Shown: positions 19,517 through 28,720 of the stretch, in pieces
Layout of the letters: the number at the start of each line of letters is the position of its first letter
Position numbering within the stretch: position 1 is the first letter of the stretch
Origin: Nosocomiicoccus ampullae
Lineage (GTDB): Bacteria; Bacillota; Bacilli; Staphylococcales; Salinicoccaceae
Direction of reading: 5' to 3'
NCBI RefSeq assembly: GCF_019357495.1
Contig: NZ_CP079110.1
Span: forward strand, 1,302,001 to 1,366,000
DNA length: 64,000 nucleotides
The notes under the pieces: generated by a model
The model's input: only the letters and a program-made list of their open reading frames with translations
Database searches by the model: none
Told to the model about the DNA's origin: nothing
Program-made: the position numbers and the translations under genes

Positions 19517-20554
19517 ATAGATATTTTAATTGGAACGGGATTACTTCTTCTTATTCTCGTTTTCTTCACTGTTTTTACTTATTACGCTCCAGATGGTAGC
19601 GCTGTTATGAGTGCGCTTGCATCTGCAGCAATTGCAACATTTTTAGTTGAAGCACTACAAGGGTTTGTACTTGGAGATATTTTACAAATTGAATTTTTAA
19701 AAGAAACTGGACAACTCGCAGGTACGTTAAGTGGTGTAATCGTCGCATTCTTAATCGCGATGAACCGCAAAATCAATCCGCAAAACGCGGCATTACTTGC
19801 TGTAGCCTTTGCTGAAATCGGTTTAGTTCCAGCATTTTTAGCAGCATATTTAATGTCATTTTTAGTGAGATTCGTTGAAAGAAAGATCACGAATGGTCTC
19901 GACTTTATTGTAATCGTTATATTCTTAATTCCATTAGCGAGATTTTTAGGTGTATTATTTACACCACTCGTCGACGGATCATTACTAAAAATTGGAGGCG
20001 TTATCGACGGGGCGATGTCGACAAGCCCATTCCTTATGGGACTTATCTTAGGTGGAATCGTCACAGTAGTTGGTACTTCACCACTGAGCTCGATGGCACT
20101 TACTGCAATGCTCGGATTAACTGGTGTACCAATGGCCGTTGCAGCACTCACAGCATTTGGTTCAAGCTTTATGAACACAACAATTTTACACCGTTTAAAA
20201 ATCGGTAGCTTAAAATCGGTGATTTCAATTGCGATTGAACCACTATCAAAAGCAGACTTAGTATCTGCAAACCCCGTACCGGTATACGTTACAAACTTTA
20301 TCGGTGGTGCGTTAGCAGGAATTGTACTCGCGTACTCTGGTTTAATTAACGACGCACCAGGTACTGCAGCACCAACGCCAGGGTTACTCGTTATGTTTGG
20401 ATTTAACCCAGCAATGGAAGTTGTAAAATACGCAGCGATAACTGCAGCCATCTGTTTCACAGTTGGTATTATAATGTCATATGTATTTAGAAATTATCCA
20501 ATTAAAAACAGTGAAGTATTACCAAATGAAGATGTAAACAGTAAAAAAGCATAA
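19517..20554 (+). CDS. PfoR-like PTS EIIC-family membrane protein with apparent ATA start
   Basis: A hydrophobic protein of the PTS_EIIC_2/PfoR group: glycine-rich helices, QIEFLKETGQLAG, GTSPLSSMALTAMLG and NPVPVYVTNFIGGALAG. The group resembles sugar permease domains; PfoR was named as a regulator in Clostridium, but the role is uncertain. The first ordinary start, ATG at 19607, has no ribosome site and would cut the first helix. Upstream the frame stays open to 19487, and GGGGAG at 19502-19507 sits 9 nt before an ATA at 19517 that opens a family-typical N-terminus (I/M-DILIGTGLLLLILVFF). No ATG, GTG or TTG occurs between. Confidence 0.75.
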   Translation: MDILIGTGLLLLILVFFTVFTYYAPDGSAVMSALASAAIATFLVEALQGFVLGDILQIEFLKETGQLAGTLSGVIVAFLIAMNRKINPQNAALLAVAFAEIGLVPAFLAAYLMSFLVRFVERKITNGLDFIVIVIFLIPLARFLGVLFTPLVDGSLLKIGGVIDGAMSTSPFLMGLILGGIVTVVGTSPLSSMALTAMLGLTGVPMAVAALTAFGSSFMNTTILHRLKIGSLKSVISIAIEPLSKADLVSANPVPVYVTNFIGGALAGIVLAYSGLINDAPGTAAPTPGLLVMFGFNPAMEVVKYAAITAAICFTVGIIMSYVFRNYPIKNSEVLPNEDVNSKKA

Positions 20555-20560
20555 GAAAAA

Positions 20561-20579
20561 AGGTCGCTAATAGCGACCT
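20561..20579. terminator. Bidirectional terminator
   Basis: aggtcgc-taata-gcgacct hairpin flanked by A and T runs between the PfoR-like gene and a convergent lipoprotein gene. Confidence 0.85.
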
Positions 20580-20580
20580 T

Positions 20581-21054
20581 TTATTTTTCTTCAGATAATC
20601 CATTACGTTCAAATCTAAATTTATGCTTATTAAAACTCACTTGGCCATCACTCATTTCTGAGTCTTCTACGACAATCCCTTCTTTAATGAGTGCATCTAG
20701 CTTTTTACTATCATTATAATTAATAGTCATCTTTTGACTCACGGTCTCATCACTATGCACTGTAAAATCAAATTTTACAGTTCCTCTTGGTAATTTCTCA
20801 TAATCTTTTTTTAGTTTCTTTTTTTCGTCTTGTAAATTGTCACGTGCTTCATTTTTAGTTTTATAGCCCCAATATTCAAGTGGTGCTGTCGTTTCATAGA
20901 CTTCTTTAGTAACGATGTTATTTTTATGATATACCGTTACTTTACGATTATAACTCTCAAATTCACCAGAAAATATAGTCTTTTTCGTACTGATACAACC
21001 ACTTAAAATAAGTACAACAGACAGTACAGTAATTATTACTTTTAATTTATTCAT
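20581..21054 (-). CDS. DUF1307 (YehR-like) lipoprotein, copy 1
   Basis: 157 residues with lipobox LSGC (Cys19) and a single DUF1307-type domain: initial beta strands (FSGEFESYNRKVTVYH), a charged helix, then TINYNDSKKLDALIKEGI. Predicted to be anchored outside the membrane; function unknown. First of three related lipoprotein genes in a row on this strand, each in its own transcription unit. Confidence 0.75.
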   Translation of the reverse strand: MNKLKVIITVLSVVLILSGCISTKKTIFSGEFESYNRKVTVYHKNNIVTKEVYETTAPLEYWGYKTKNEARDNLQDEKKKLKKDYEKLPRGTVKFDFTVHSDETVSQKMTINYNDSKKLDALIKEGIVVEDSEMSDGQVSFNKHKFRFERNGLSEEK

Positions 21055-21130
21055 TTAAACAAACCTTTTAAACGTTGTGCTTGTCATATCGTATCATATG
21101 TCTATGTTTAATTAACAGTAAATATAAAAA

Positions 21131-21153
21131 AGCACGTATAAAAAACGTGCTTC
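21131..21153 (-). terminator. Terminator of DUF1307 copy 2
   Basis: 8-bp stem aagcacgt with acgtgctt, 7-nt A-rich loop, U run on the minus strand. Confidence 0.75.
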
Positions 21154-21158
21154 ATGTA

Positions 21159-21626
21159 CTATTCTTGCTCTTTTAAACCGTCCGCTTCATATTGTTCTTT
21201 CGTCTTTTTAAAGCTAACAAATTCTGATTCTTCACTATCCTCTAAAAATCCTTGTTCAGTTAATGCTTCGATATTTTCTGAAGTTGAATAGTCTAGATCA
21301 TAATTCATAATAATCGCTTGTTTCTCTTCATCTGCTGTTACTTTAACCTCTACCGCACCTTCAGGCGTGTCTTCAATTAAAGAGTTATATGCTCTCTCCT
21401 GAATACCCGCAGCTTCTTCAGCTTCATCTTGGTTTGAAATACTCGCTGCGTCATATGGTAACTCATACGTTAAATGTTCTTTTTGAATTTTATCGCCATC
21501 TACAGTTAATACAGACTTAACATCCATATCTTCTATTGTACCTTCAAACACATGCTCTGACGGAGTTTTATTACATGCAACAAGCACAATAACCATTAAA
21601 GATAGCAATATAGTTCTTAATTTCAT
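21159..21626 (-). CDS. DUF1307 (YehR-like) lipoprotein, copy 2
   Basis: 155 residues from the ATG at 21626, which is 8 nt from an AAGGGGG ribosome site; a GTG two codons earlier is less well placed. Lipobox VLVAC, then one DUF1307-like domain with MNYDLDYSTSENIEALTEQGFL, a motif that recurs in the neighbours. Function unknown. Confidence 0.72.
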   Translation of the reverse strand: MKLRTILLSLMVIVLVACNKTPSEHVFEGTIEDMDVKSVLTVDGDKIQKEHLTYELPYDAASISNQDEAEEAAGIQERAYNSLIEDTPEGAVEVKVTADEEKQAIIMNYDLDYSTSENIEALTEQGFLEDSEESEFVSFKKTKEQYEADGLKEQE

Positions 21627-21729
21627 TGTCACAACCCCCTTTTATCACTTATAAACATTATATATATATCATTAAATATTATGTATTAGAATAAGTCCAG
21701 AAGAACTTATTCTATTTCATGAACGTTGA

Positions 21730-22881
21730 TTATTTAACTTCTCTCAAACCGCCTTCTTCACTAAGGGTTTTTATCGTTTTTGAATGACTCACGAGATCTT
21801 CACCTTTACCACTATCATCTTCAGTTACTAAGTCCGCATCCGTTAATGCTTTAACATTTTCAGGTGAATCATAGTTTACGATGTGATAAACTTTTATCAT
21901 TTCATTTTCTTCATCGTTAAAAATTTCAAAAGTTGCGATATCGTCAGAAACACCTTTTAATTCCTCTTCAAACTCTTTACTCTTTTCTTCAATCAATTGT
22001 TCTATATCTTCTTCAGTTTCAACACCTAAATCACTGTATGCGACTTCAGATGCCTGAACTTCATAGAGTATTTGATCTTTTTTAGTATCGACGACATACA
22101 TCTTATAAAAATTTTCTATGTCATTATTTGCTTCATAATAATACTTGTCGTATTTCTCAACTTCCTGTTTATCTGCAACAAGTAGTACTTTTTCTTGTAG
22201 TGTTTCTTTATCTAATTTAGAGTTTGAAGTTGAATCATCTTCAATCACTCCAATCTCTTTTAGTGACTCAATATATGATTCATAACTGACAGTCTCTTCA
22301 GTGCCATCTCCTTCAACGATATCATATGCTAAAAATCTCTGAACGTTCTCAGGATCTGAGTAGTTATAGAACTTATCAATCTTTAAAGCTTTTTCATCTG
22401 GAAGGTTTTCTGCAGTCACTTTTGCGACGTCATCCGGGAAGTCTGATAGTAATTCGTTTTGATAATCATTTTCATCTTTAACGAGTTGGTCCGCTTCTTC
22501 TTCGTTTTGTAAGTCATAATATTCATACGGAATTTTTTCAACTTGGTGTTGGGTGAGCAAAATGTCGTTTTCTTTGTCTGCTGTAATCTCTATTTCTACT
22601 TCAATACCATCCACAACATTTGAGTACGTTTCTGTTGTCACTTCACCTTGAGATGTATTATCATCACTATCGTTGTTCGCTAGCGTGTCAATTTTATTGT
22701 CTCCATTGTCTTTTGACGTATCTTCACTTGATTCATTTTCTTTTGACGTATTTTCTTGAGAGGTCTCTTCGTTGTTCGTTTCATTTTTAGTAGAAGTATC
22801 TTCGTTTGTCTCTTCGGTCGGTGACTGACATGCTGTTAACATCACTATAGTAGCAGATAAAAATAATAATTTACCTTTCAT
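21730..22881 (-). CDS. Double-domain DUF1307-like lipoprotein with Ser/Thr/Glu-rich linker
   Basis: 383 residues from the ATG at 22881 (GAGGGAGA upstream); a longer frame to 22911 lacks a ribosome site. Lipobox MLTAC, then about 70 residues very rich in Ser, Thr, Asn, Asp and Glu, likely an extended spacer through the wall. Two tandem domains follow, each with the motif NYSDPENVQRFLAYDIV or NYDSPENVKALTDADLV near its end. It is therefore an internal duplication of the single-domain neighbours. Function unknown. Confidence 0.7.
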   Translation of the reverse strand: MKGKLLFLSATIVMLTACQSPTEETNEDTSTKNETNNEETSQENTSKENESSEDTSKDNGDNKIDTLANNDSDDNTSQGEVTTETYSNVVDGIEVEIEITADKENDILLTQHQVEKIPYEYYDLQNEEEADQLVKDENDYQNELLSDFPDDVAKVTAENLPDEKALKIDKFYNYSDPENVQRFLAYDIVEGDGTEETVSYESYIESLKEIGVIEDDSTSNSKLDKETLQEKVLLVADKQEVEKYDKYYYEANNDIENFYKMYVVDTKKDQILYEVQASEVAYSDLGVETEEDIEQLIEEKSKEFEEELKGVSDDIATFEIFNDEENEMIKVYHIVNYDSPENVKALTDADLVTEDDSGKGEDLVSHSKTIKTLSEEGGLREVK

Positions 22882-23053
22882 GATAGTCTCCCTCTTTCTA
22901 AAACACCTCAAGTTTTTAAAGCGTTCTTATATTTTACAACTATAAATTTGTCTTTTTTAGTCATTCAGTCGATGACTGACACGTTGAGAAGTACACATAT
23001 TTAAAGTAAGTAAAATAATATTACTCTTTAAAAGAAAATAAACCTCCCATATT

Positions 23054-23878
23054 TTAGATTTGAATGACATACATCGCATCACGTATCTCTTGAACGATTT
23101 CTTTAGTTCTCCATTCTCTTCTATAACCGAGACACGCACATATAAATGTGACACCATTCTCTATAAAATTATAACGAAAATGAATATGCCCAGAAATACT
23201 ATACTTAATGTCATATTCACTATAAAATTCGTCATATTTCGTTGTACCCATATAAGCATTGTAATAATCGAATATTTTATGCGGCATTGGGACTCTAAAC
23301 CTTTTATTCGTCGCAACGTGTGTGACAAGAATGATCTTTTTATCTTTCACTTTTTCAAGATCTTTTTTTGTAAGCTCTGCAAAATAATTCGCTACATCAA
23401 TATCTGAGATTTTAAAATCCACATAAAACTTATCTTGCCAATGACCACCTTTAAACGCGCGACGTTCTAAATCTTCATAGGAAAACCTTTCGCTCGCAAA
23501 TGAATAATCATACCACGCTGGACTCCCAACAATCGCCCACTCATCATTAATAATATACGGACGCTCTAAAAGAGACTCCGGTTGCTGTTTAAAATAATCG
23601 TAAATCTCCCAACTCGATCTATTATTATCATCAAAATTCCAAAAATCATGATTACCAGGGATAAAAAGCACCTTCACACCCGTCATCATCTCGACCGTTT
23701 CAATAAAATCATGAGTTTTAACATAATTATTCGACACATCACCCGCAATTATAAATAAATCCAGCGAGAGACGATTCACTTCATTAGAAACCTCACGCAA
23801 AAACGTCGTTTCGTTAATTTCATCATTATGATATCTATCGACATGCAAATCAGAAATCACACCAATATTCATACCCAT
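23054..23878 (-). CDS. Soluble metallophosphoesterase
   Basis: 274 residues with calcineurin-like metal ligands SDLHVDR, AGDVSNN, PGNHDFW, VTHVATN and SGHIHFRYN. No signal or membrane segment. The family covers phosphodiesterases and phosphatases; the substrate is unknown. A second ATG two codons in (23872) is 9 nt from GGAG and may be the real start. It differs clearly from the membrane-linked phosphoesterase at 879-1733. Confidence 0.83.
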   Translation of the reverse strand: MGMNIGVISDLHVDRYHNDEINETTFLREVSNEVNRLSLDLFIIAGDVSNNYVKTHDFIETVEMMTGVKVLFIPGNHDFWNFDDNNRSSWEIYDYFKQQPESLLERPYIINDEWAIVGSPAWYDYSFASERFSYEDLERRAFKGGHWQDKFYVDFKISDIDVANYFAELTKKDLEKVKDKKIILVTHVATNKRFRVPMPHKIFDYYNAYMGTTKYDEFYSEYDIKYSISGHIHFRYNFIENGVTFICACLGYRREWRTKEIVQEIRDAMYVIQI

Positions 23879-23945
23879 CTACTCCAAAACATTTGTATAG
23901 AAATAGTGTAGCAAAGAAGTGATACAAAATTACAGAAATGAAAAA

Positions 23946-23970
23946 AGAAGCTAACTGAATGTTAGCTTCT
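23946..23970 (-). terminator. hsdR terminator
   Basis: 10-bp stem agaagctaac with gttagcttct, loop tgaat, U run on the minus strand. Confidence 0.85.
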
Positions 23971-23980
23971 GAATAGTTTT

Positions 23981-26900
23981 TTACCTCTCATATAGCGGTG
24001 CGATTTCTTTAATGTAAACGTCTTTTAGATTTTCTTTCAATTTACGGCGATATTTCGTAGGTTTTACAGCATCTTCGTTTCTTGATTTATATACTTGATA
24101 GTCTCTTGATTTAATCAAGTCATTTTCTCCTAATTGATTATCTGAAGAGACTTTAAAGTTATCAACGACAAACATTAAATCGTTCTCGTCTACAGCGTAC
24201 TTATACGCAAAGTTTTTTACAACACTCTCTTTTTCTTCTTCTTTCAGTTGTTCAAAAAGAATCAGAACGTCTTCTTTATCATATTTCTCTGGATTTTGTT
24301 TAATATTTTTCCAAAGTTCTTCAACGAGATAACCGAGTTTTTCATTCGACTGTTTTAAATCTAAAATGTATGATTCTATTTCCGACTGTTTTGCTTCGAC
24401 TCGTTCTTTTGATTCATCTTGAGTAATACGACTTTCCATCACACTTTGAATCAGCCCTAATATATATTCATGATTGACAGTATCTTTTGAAACTGAATTT
24501 ATTTCGTATGCAATGTCGATGATGATATCATCGTCTTCATCGTCTTCACCTGATTCTGCTTTAATTTCTTCGATGATGTTATTGTATTTCGCAGTATAGT
24601 CTTCTAGCTTTTCATTTGTAATTCCAAATTGCTCAGCAATTCCCTCACTGTAGTTCGAATACACTTGTAACTCTTGAAATTTTTTATCAAATGCTTGGAA
24701 TGCTTTAGCGAATTTTTTCTTGCTCGTAATTTCTGATAAAAGATCAATACTTTCTAAGTTCGGCGCAATATCCATTAACTCGTTAAATGCTTCTTTAAAA
24801 GCATCCATAGCATCTTCCCATGTCGGAGCTTGGACAAATGATTCTCCACCATTTGAGTATAAGTAAAGTGCTGCATCTACTTTTTCTTCAAATGTATGCG
24901 GTGTTCTAAATGTCATAATTTGACCGTATTTTTTACCTTCATCATACAATCTATTCGTTCTAGAAAAAGCTTGAATTAAGTTATGTGGTGGCATTGGATT
25001 ACGGTCCATAAATAGAATTGCTAAACTTGGCGCATCAAATCCTGTTAATAGTCGGTCAACAACAATCACTAGATCTAATTGCTCTTCTCTAAACTTATAC
25101 TTATCTTGTTTTCTAGCAAGCCGATGGTTAACATCTCTGTTGTATGCTGAAACTTGATCTAATGTAAAGTTTGTTCCAAACATTTTATTGTAGTCTTCCA
25201 TCGTTTCTTTCATTTGCTCTTGATTTTTAATGGATGTCTCCTCATTTTCAGAGATTGAATACGTAATCGCGACTTTCGGGAAATCTGGGAGTCTTTTCTT
25301 CACTTGTTCTGAGACTTTAACCTCTGATTTACCGTCAATTACTTCTCTAAATAACTTGTAATATTCTTGTGCACTCGCGATAGAATCAGTTGTCAAAATC
25401 GCACTATATTGTTTGCCAAGATCATTATGCATACCAAACTTCTGACGAGATTTATTAATAATTTGATCAATAACAATTAGCTTATGTTCTCTTGTTTCAA
25501 AAGCTTCTTTTTTAATTAATTCTTCTCGCTCAATGTCGTTAAGCTCATCATAATTTGTAATATTGCCACCATATTGTCTATCCACGTGGTCTCTTAACTC
25601 GTCCTCTGTAAATGTACTCTTATATTCAATTTGAAAACCGAGCACAGCGTTATCATGAATTGCTTCTTTTACAGTATATTCGTGAAGTCGTTTGCCGTAC
25701 TGCTCTTCTGTTGTACGTGCGAGATCTCCAAATTCTTCTTTTGCATTCTCTTCAAAAATAGGAGTCCCAGTAAATCCGTACCAAAGCGTGTCGTTAAAGA
25801 ACTTTTCAATTTCTTGCTTTTTAAGTGAGGATACTGCACGGTGACACTCATCGACAACAAACGCGAGCTTTTTATTTCTAATTGATTTCCATTTAGCGCT
25901 GTCCTCATTACCACCATATCGGCGCATCACATGATTTAATTTTTGGATTGTCGTAACAATCACTGTTTTATCTTGTGAGTATAATTTTTTAATTAAATCA
26001 TTCACGTTATCTGTATCATCAATAGAAATAACGTCATGCGCAGAGTAAGACTTAAACGAATCACCAGTTTGTTGGTCAAGGTCTACCCTGTCGACAATAA
26101 AAATCGTTTTTTCAATGCTATTCATGAGTAGTAAGTTTCTTGCGACTTTATAAGACGTTAATGTTTTACCAGAACCTGTTGTATGCCACACGTATCCAGA
26201 TTCATGAAGTTTAGACGCTTCTTGAACCGCTTCAATCGCATGGATCTGATAGGGTCTTAGTAAAATAATCGAACGTCTCTCACTATCTAATACAGAATAT
26301 TGTCCGACCATTTTATGTGCCTGTGGAATAGATAGTACATCTTTTGCAAAGTCTAAATAGTTATTTACTGGCTTATTATTCTCATCCACCCAACGTGTTA
26401 AAAACTTAGAGTTCAATTTCCCTTTTTGGGCTGCCGCAATATAGCGCGTATCAACACCGTTTGTCACAACAAACATTTGAATCGAAGAAAATATCCCTTT
26501 AAACTTACCTTCACCGGAATACTTATCAATTTGTCTAAATGCATCCATGTAAGACGTCGAACGATTTTTAAGTTCGATATGAATCATCGGTAACCCGTTA
26601 ATTAATAATGTCACGTCAAAAATACGATTACGATCTGTACTACTCGTCTTACTCGCTTGATACTGATTAATAATCTCATAAGAAGACGAACCACCTGCGA
26701 TATCACGGTTATTCATGACCATTAAACGAATCTCACCAACACGTGGATCATCACGAACGACACGCACATTCGCAATCCCATTTTCACCCGCTAAAAACTC
26801 AGCCGCACGATAAAAATTCGGGAAACTCAGTTCGTTCTTAACTTGCTCAAACTCCTTATCAGAAAGCGGCACATCATCTAAAACCGCTTTGTTGTTCATA

Positions 26901-27034
26901 TTCAACTTATGACGTAAATTCTCCCACAAATCATCCTCAGTCCGTAAATCATCACGATATGTCCACTGAGACACATTCTTCGTCAATTCTTCAATCAAAC
27001 TACGCTCCATCGCCTCTTCAGCCGTGAACCTCAT
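23981..27034 (-). CDS. hsdR: Type I restriction enzyme, R subunit (HsdR)
   Basis: 1017 residues. N-terminal nuclease domain with the PD-(D/E)xK-type HIELKNRS, then a superfamily 2 helicase/translocase: Walker A VWHTTGSGKTLTS (about 285), VDECHRAV, FTGTPIFEEN, and later motifs in RLLTGFDAPSL and QAFSRTNR. EcoR124-like in length. It translocates and cuts unmethylated DNA when joined to HsdM and HsdS. Here it is separated from hsdM/hsdS (same strand) by about 4 kb holding plus-strand genes and the silent hsdS cassette, so it needs its own promoter. No frameshift is seen. Confidence 0.95.
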   Translation of the reverse strand: MRFTAEEAMERSLIEELTKNVSQWTYRDDLRTEDDLWENLRHKLNMNNKAVLDDVPLSDKEFEQVKNELSFPNFYRAAEFLAGENGIANVRVVRDDPRVGEIRLMVMNNRDIAGGSSSYEIINQYQASKTSSTDRNRIFDVTLLINGLPMIHIELKNRSTSYMDAFRQIDKYSGEGKFKGIFSSIQMFVVTNGVDTRYIAAAQKGKLNSKFLTRWVDENNKPVNNYLDFAKDVLSIPQAHKMVGQYSVLDSERRSIILLRPYQIHAIEAVQEASKLHESGYVWHTTGSGKTLTSYKVARNLLLMNSIEKTIFIVDRVDLDQQTGDSFKSYSAHDVISIDDTDNVNDLIKKLYSQDKTVIVTTIQKLNHVMRRYGGNEDSAKWKSIRNKKLAFVVDECHRAVSSLKKQEIEKFFNDTLWYGFTGTPIFEENAKEEFGDLARTTEEQYGKRLHEYTVKEAIHDNAVLGFQIEYKSTFTEDELRDHVDRQYGGNITNYDELNDIEREELIKKEAFETREHKLIVIDQIINKSRQKFGMHNDLGKQYSAILTTDSIASAQEYYKLFREVIDGKSEVKVSEQVKKRLPDFPKVAITYSISENEETSIKNQEQMKETMEDYNKMFGTNFTLDQVSAYNRDVNHRLARKQDKYKFREEQLDLVIVVDRLLTGFDAPSLAILFMDRNPMPPHNLIQAFSRTNRLYDEGKKYGQIMTFRTPHTFEEKVDAALYLYSNGGESFVQAPTWEDAMDAFKEAFNELMDIAPNLESIDLLSEITSKKKFAKAFQAFDKKFQELQVYSNYSEGIAEQFGITNEKLEDYTAKYNNIIEEIKAESGEDDEDDDIIIDIAYEINSVSKDTVNHEYILGLIQSVMESRITQDESKERVEAKQSEIESYILDLKQSNEKLGYLVEELWKNIKQNPEKYDKEDVLILFEQLKEEEKESVVKNFAYKYAVDENDLMFVVDNFKVSSDNQLGENDLIKSRDYQVYKSRNEDAVKPTKYRRKLKENLKDVYIKEIAPLYER

Positions 27035-27223
27035 ACACTCACCCCAAATAAAATACCTAGTTACTATATTATTACATATAATCTATTTAACGTTTATGTA
27101 GATTTATACATACCGTTTAATCTTAATCAGAAAAATAATTAAATCGTGCATTTATATCAAATGATTTTTTGTAACATGTATGTAATAATAAAAATGTAAT
27201 TTCAATTAATTAGGAGGGGTTTT

Positions 27224-27709
27224 ATGAAGAAAGTTTCTAAAATCGTTTTAGCGAGTGGTATCGCTCTGAGTTTCTCTGTAACACCCGAACTACTTAATAC
27301 AACTGAAGCACAAGCAGAAGAGTACGTAGAACCTTATTATAATTATGAAGGTCATACTGAATATCAAAGTGATTTTATATTAGACAAGAATTTTAAAGAA
27401 TCATTGAAGTACGATAATTTTACTATCAATGGATATCAAATTTCCAAAAATGAAAATGTTAAAAAACAAAAAGAGCTATATGACCAAACACTTTACAGTG
27501 TATCTGGAAATAAAGCGAATGGTGTTTTCTTCTCATTAGATGGTCAATCCGTTAGTAAAAAAGCATTAGTTAGCACTTATGGAGAACCTATTTACACATC
27601 TCCATCAGCATGGGGCGAAGAATATGTTTATGAAGTTGGAAAGAAAGACGTCAGATTCTTCTTTAATGAAAACGGATATGCAATCAAAGGTCAAATTACG
27701 AGTAATTAA
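27224..27709 (+). CDS. isaB: IsaB-family secreted antigen
   Basis: 161 residues with a signal peptide ending near AQAEE. The mature part resembles staphylococcal IsaB: PYYNYEG, FILDKNF, KYDNFTINGYQIS and YDQTLYSVSG are colinear with the S. aureus protein. IsaB is a secreted or surface-associated nucleic-acid-binding antigen; a role in host or matrix interaction here is inferred. GGAGGGG stands before the ATG and a terminator follows. It lies inside the restriction locus on the opposite strand. Confidence 0.82.
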   Translation: MKKVSKIVLASGIALSFSVTPELLNTTEAQAEEYVEPYYNYEGHTEYQSDFILDKNFKESLKYDNFTINGYQISKNENVKKQKELYDQTLYSVSGNKANGVFFSLDGQSVSKKALVSTYGEPIYTSPSAWGEEYVYEVGKKDVRFFFNENGYAIKGQITSN

Positions 27710-27734
27710 AGATACTTTATATATAAACTTATAA

Positions 27735-27762
27735 AACATGGGAGATGAATTTCTCCCATGTT
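27735..27762 (+). terminator. isaB terminator
   Basis: 11-bp stem aacatgggaga with tctcccatgtt, then TTTTTT. Confidence 0.9.
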
Positions 27763-27836
27763 TTTTATTTAGAATTAGTGAGTATAAAGCATAATATAAA
27801 CTATTTAAATGTATACAAAAATTATAAACAAAGTGA

Positions 27837-28241
27837 GTGAGTGAATTGGTTAATTATAACTGTGCATGTTTAGTAAATATCGAAGAAAAAAGCATATTTT
27901 TAGTAAGATCTTATGATAATAATAAATACTATCTACCTGGCGGAAAAATTGAGGATAATGAAAGTTTTGACGACACACTTATAAGAGAATTAAAAGAAGA
28001 ACTTTCTTTAAACGTTAAGAAAAATGAAATAACATTTTGGAAGTCAATAGAAGGTCCTGCATATCCTAATACTAAAGAAAGTGTATTATTAAATTGTTTT
28101 CTCTACTCTGGTGAAAATTTTGATTATAAAATTAACAATGAAATAACCGATGCTAAATTTTTCTCAATCAATAACAAAGACATAATGGCTCCGGCAGTTT
28201 TAAAAGTGATAAGTGCCCTAGAGCAAGATGGATATGTGTAA
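27837..28241 (+). CDS. NUDIX hydrolase
   Basis: 134 residues with a complete Nudix box: GGKIEDNESFDDTLIRELKE continuing into ELSLN (about residues 34-58), giving the G-x5-E-x7-REUxEE pattern. Such enzymes hydrolyse nucleoside diphosphate derivatives such as damaged nucleotides; the substrate is unknown. The start is GTG at 27837 or TTG at 27846, and no strong ribosome site is seen. Confidence 0.8.
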   Translation: MSELVNYNCACLVNIEEKSIFLVRSYDNNKYYLPGGKIEDNESFDDTLIRELKEELSLNVKKNEITFWKSIEGPAYPNTKESVLLNCFLYSGENFDYKINNEITDAKFFSINNKDIMAPAVLKVISALEQDGYV

Positions 28242-28322
28242 AATAGAACACGTATCAATGACGAAAAAGTAATTTTGAAGCGAACTAAAACCTTTAATAA
28301 ACTTAAAAAAAGGAGGTTTTAG

Positions 28323-28526
28323 ATGCTTTTAACAGTTTTAATAATCTTATTATTAATTAATATTTTACCTGCCCTGTATTTCGGTAAAAAATATTTGAAT
28401 TTAAAAAATAATGAATCTGGAGATAAAGAATTTGAAAGATTATCAGATTCTATGATGAATGCAGATAAGTTAATAATCCCACTTTCTATAATCATAGTTA
28501 TAATACTCTATTTTATTCATAATTAA
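28323..28526 (+). CDS. Small two-helix membrane protein
   Basis: 67 residues: a hydrophobic helix at 1-20 (LLTVLIILLLINILPALYF), a short charged segment, and a second helix at about 47-65. A strong AAAGGAGG 6 nt before the ATG and a good terminator afterwards argue it is expressed. No family recognised. It lies between the NUDIX gene and the silent hsdS cassette. Confidence 0.6.
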   Translation: MLLTVLIILLLINILPALYFGKKYLNLKNNESGDKEFERLSDSMMNADKLIIPLSIIIVIILYFIHN

Positions 28527-28552
28527 GCTTTCGATTTAAAATTATTAAAAAT

Positions 28553-28604
28553 AACCCTCTAGTAATATTAAGAAATCCTAATAACTTAGTATTACTAGAG
28601 GGTT
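28553..28604 (+). terminator. Terminator after the small membrane protein gene
   Basis: 15-bp stem aaccctctagtaata with tattactagagggtt and a 22-nt loop; only a short T run follows. Confidence 0.65.
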
Positions 28605-28720
28605 TCTATTTGCCTATTAATAAGTAGTGTAAATCAGTACTCAAAGTCTTCAATGAATTAAAACAGTTTAGACAGTACTCAAGTATGCTATGAAAATAGT
28701 GACAATCAATATCTATATAG

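Noticed and set aside
19582..20460. Long minus-strand frame of 292 codons
   Set aside because: It is the mirror of the PfoR-like gene, rich in Ser/Pro/Thr/Asn as expected for an antisense shadow of a membrane protein, and has no ribosome site.
21688..21713. Hairpin agaataagt/acttattct as terminator for the two-domain lipoprotein
   Set aside because: Neither strand continues into a clear U run, so it was not listed as a terminator.
28635..28682. Direct repeat cagtactcaa (28635 and 28673) as recombinase site
   Set aside because: No matching copy was found near the active hsdS, so it does not fit the inversion model as well as the 16-bp inverted repeat does.
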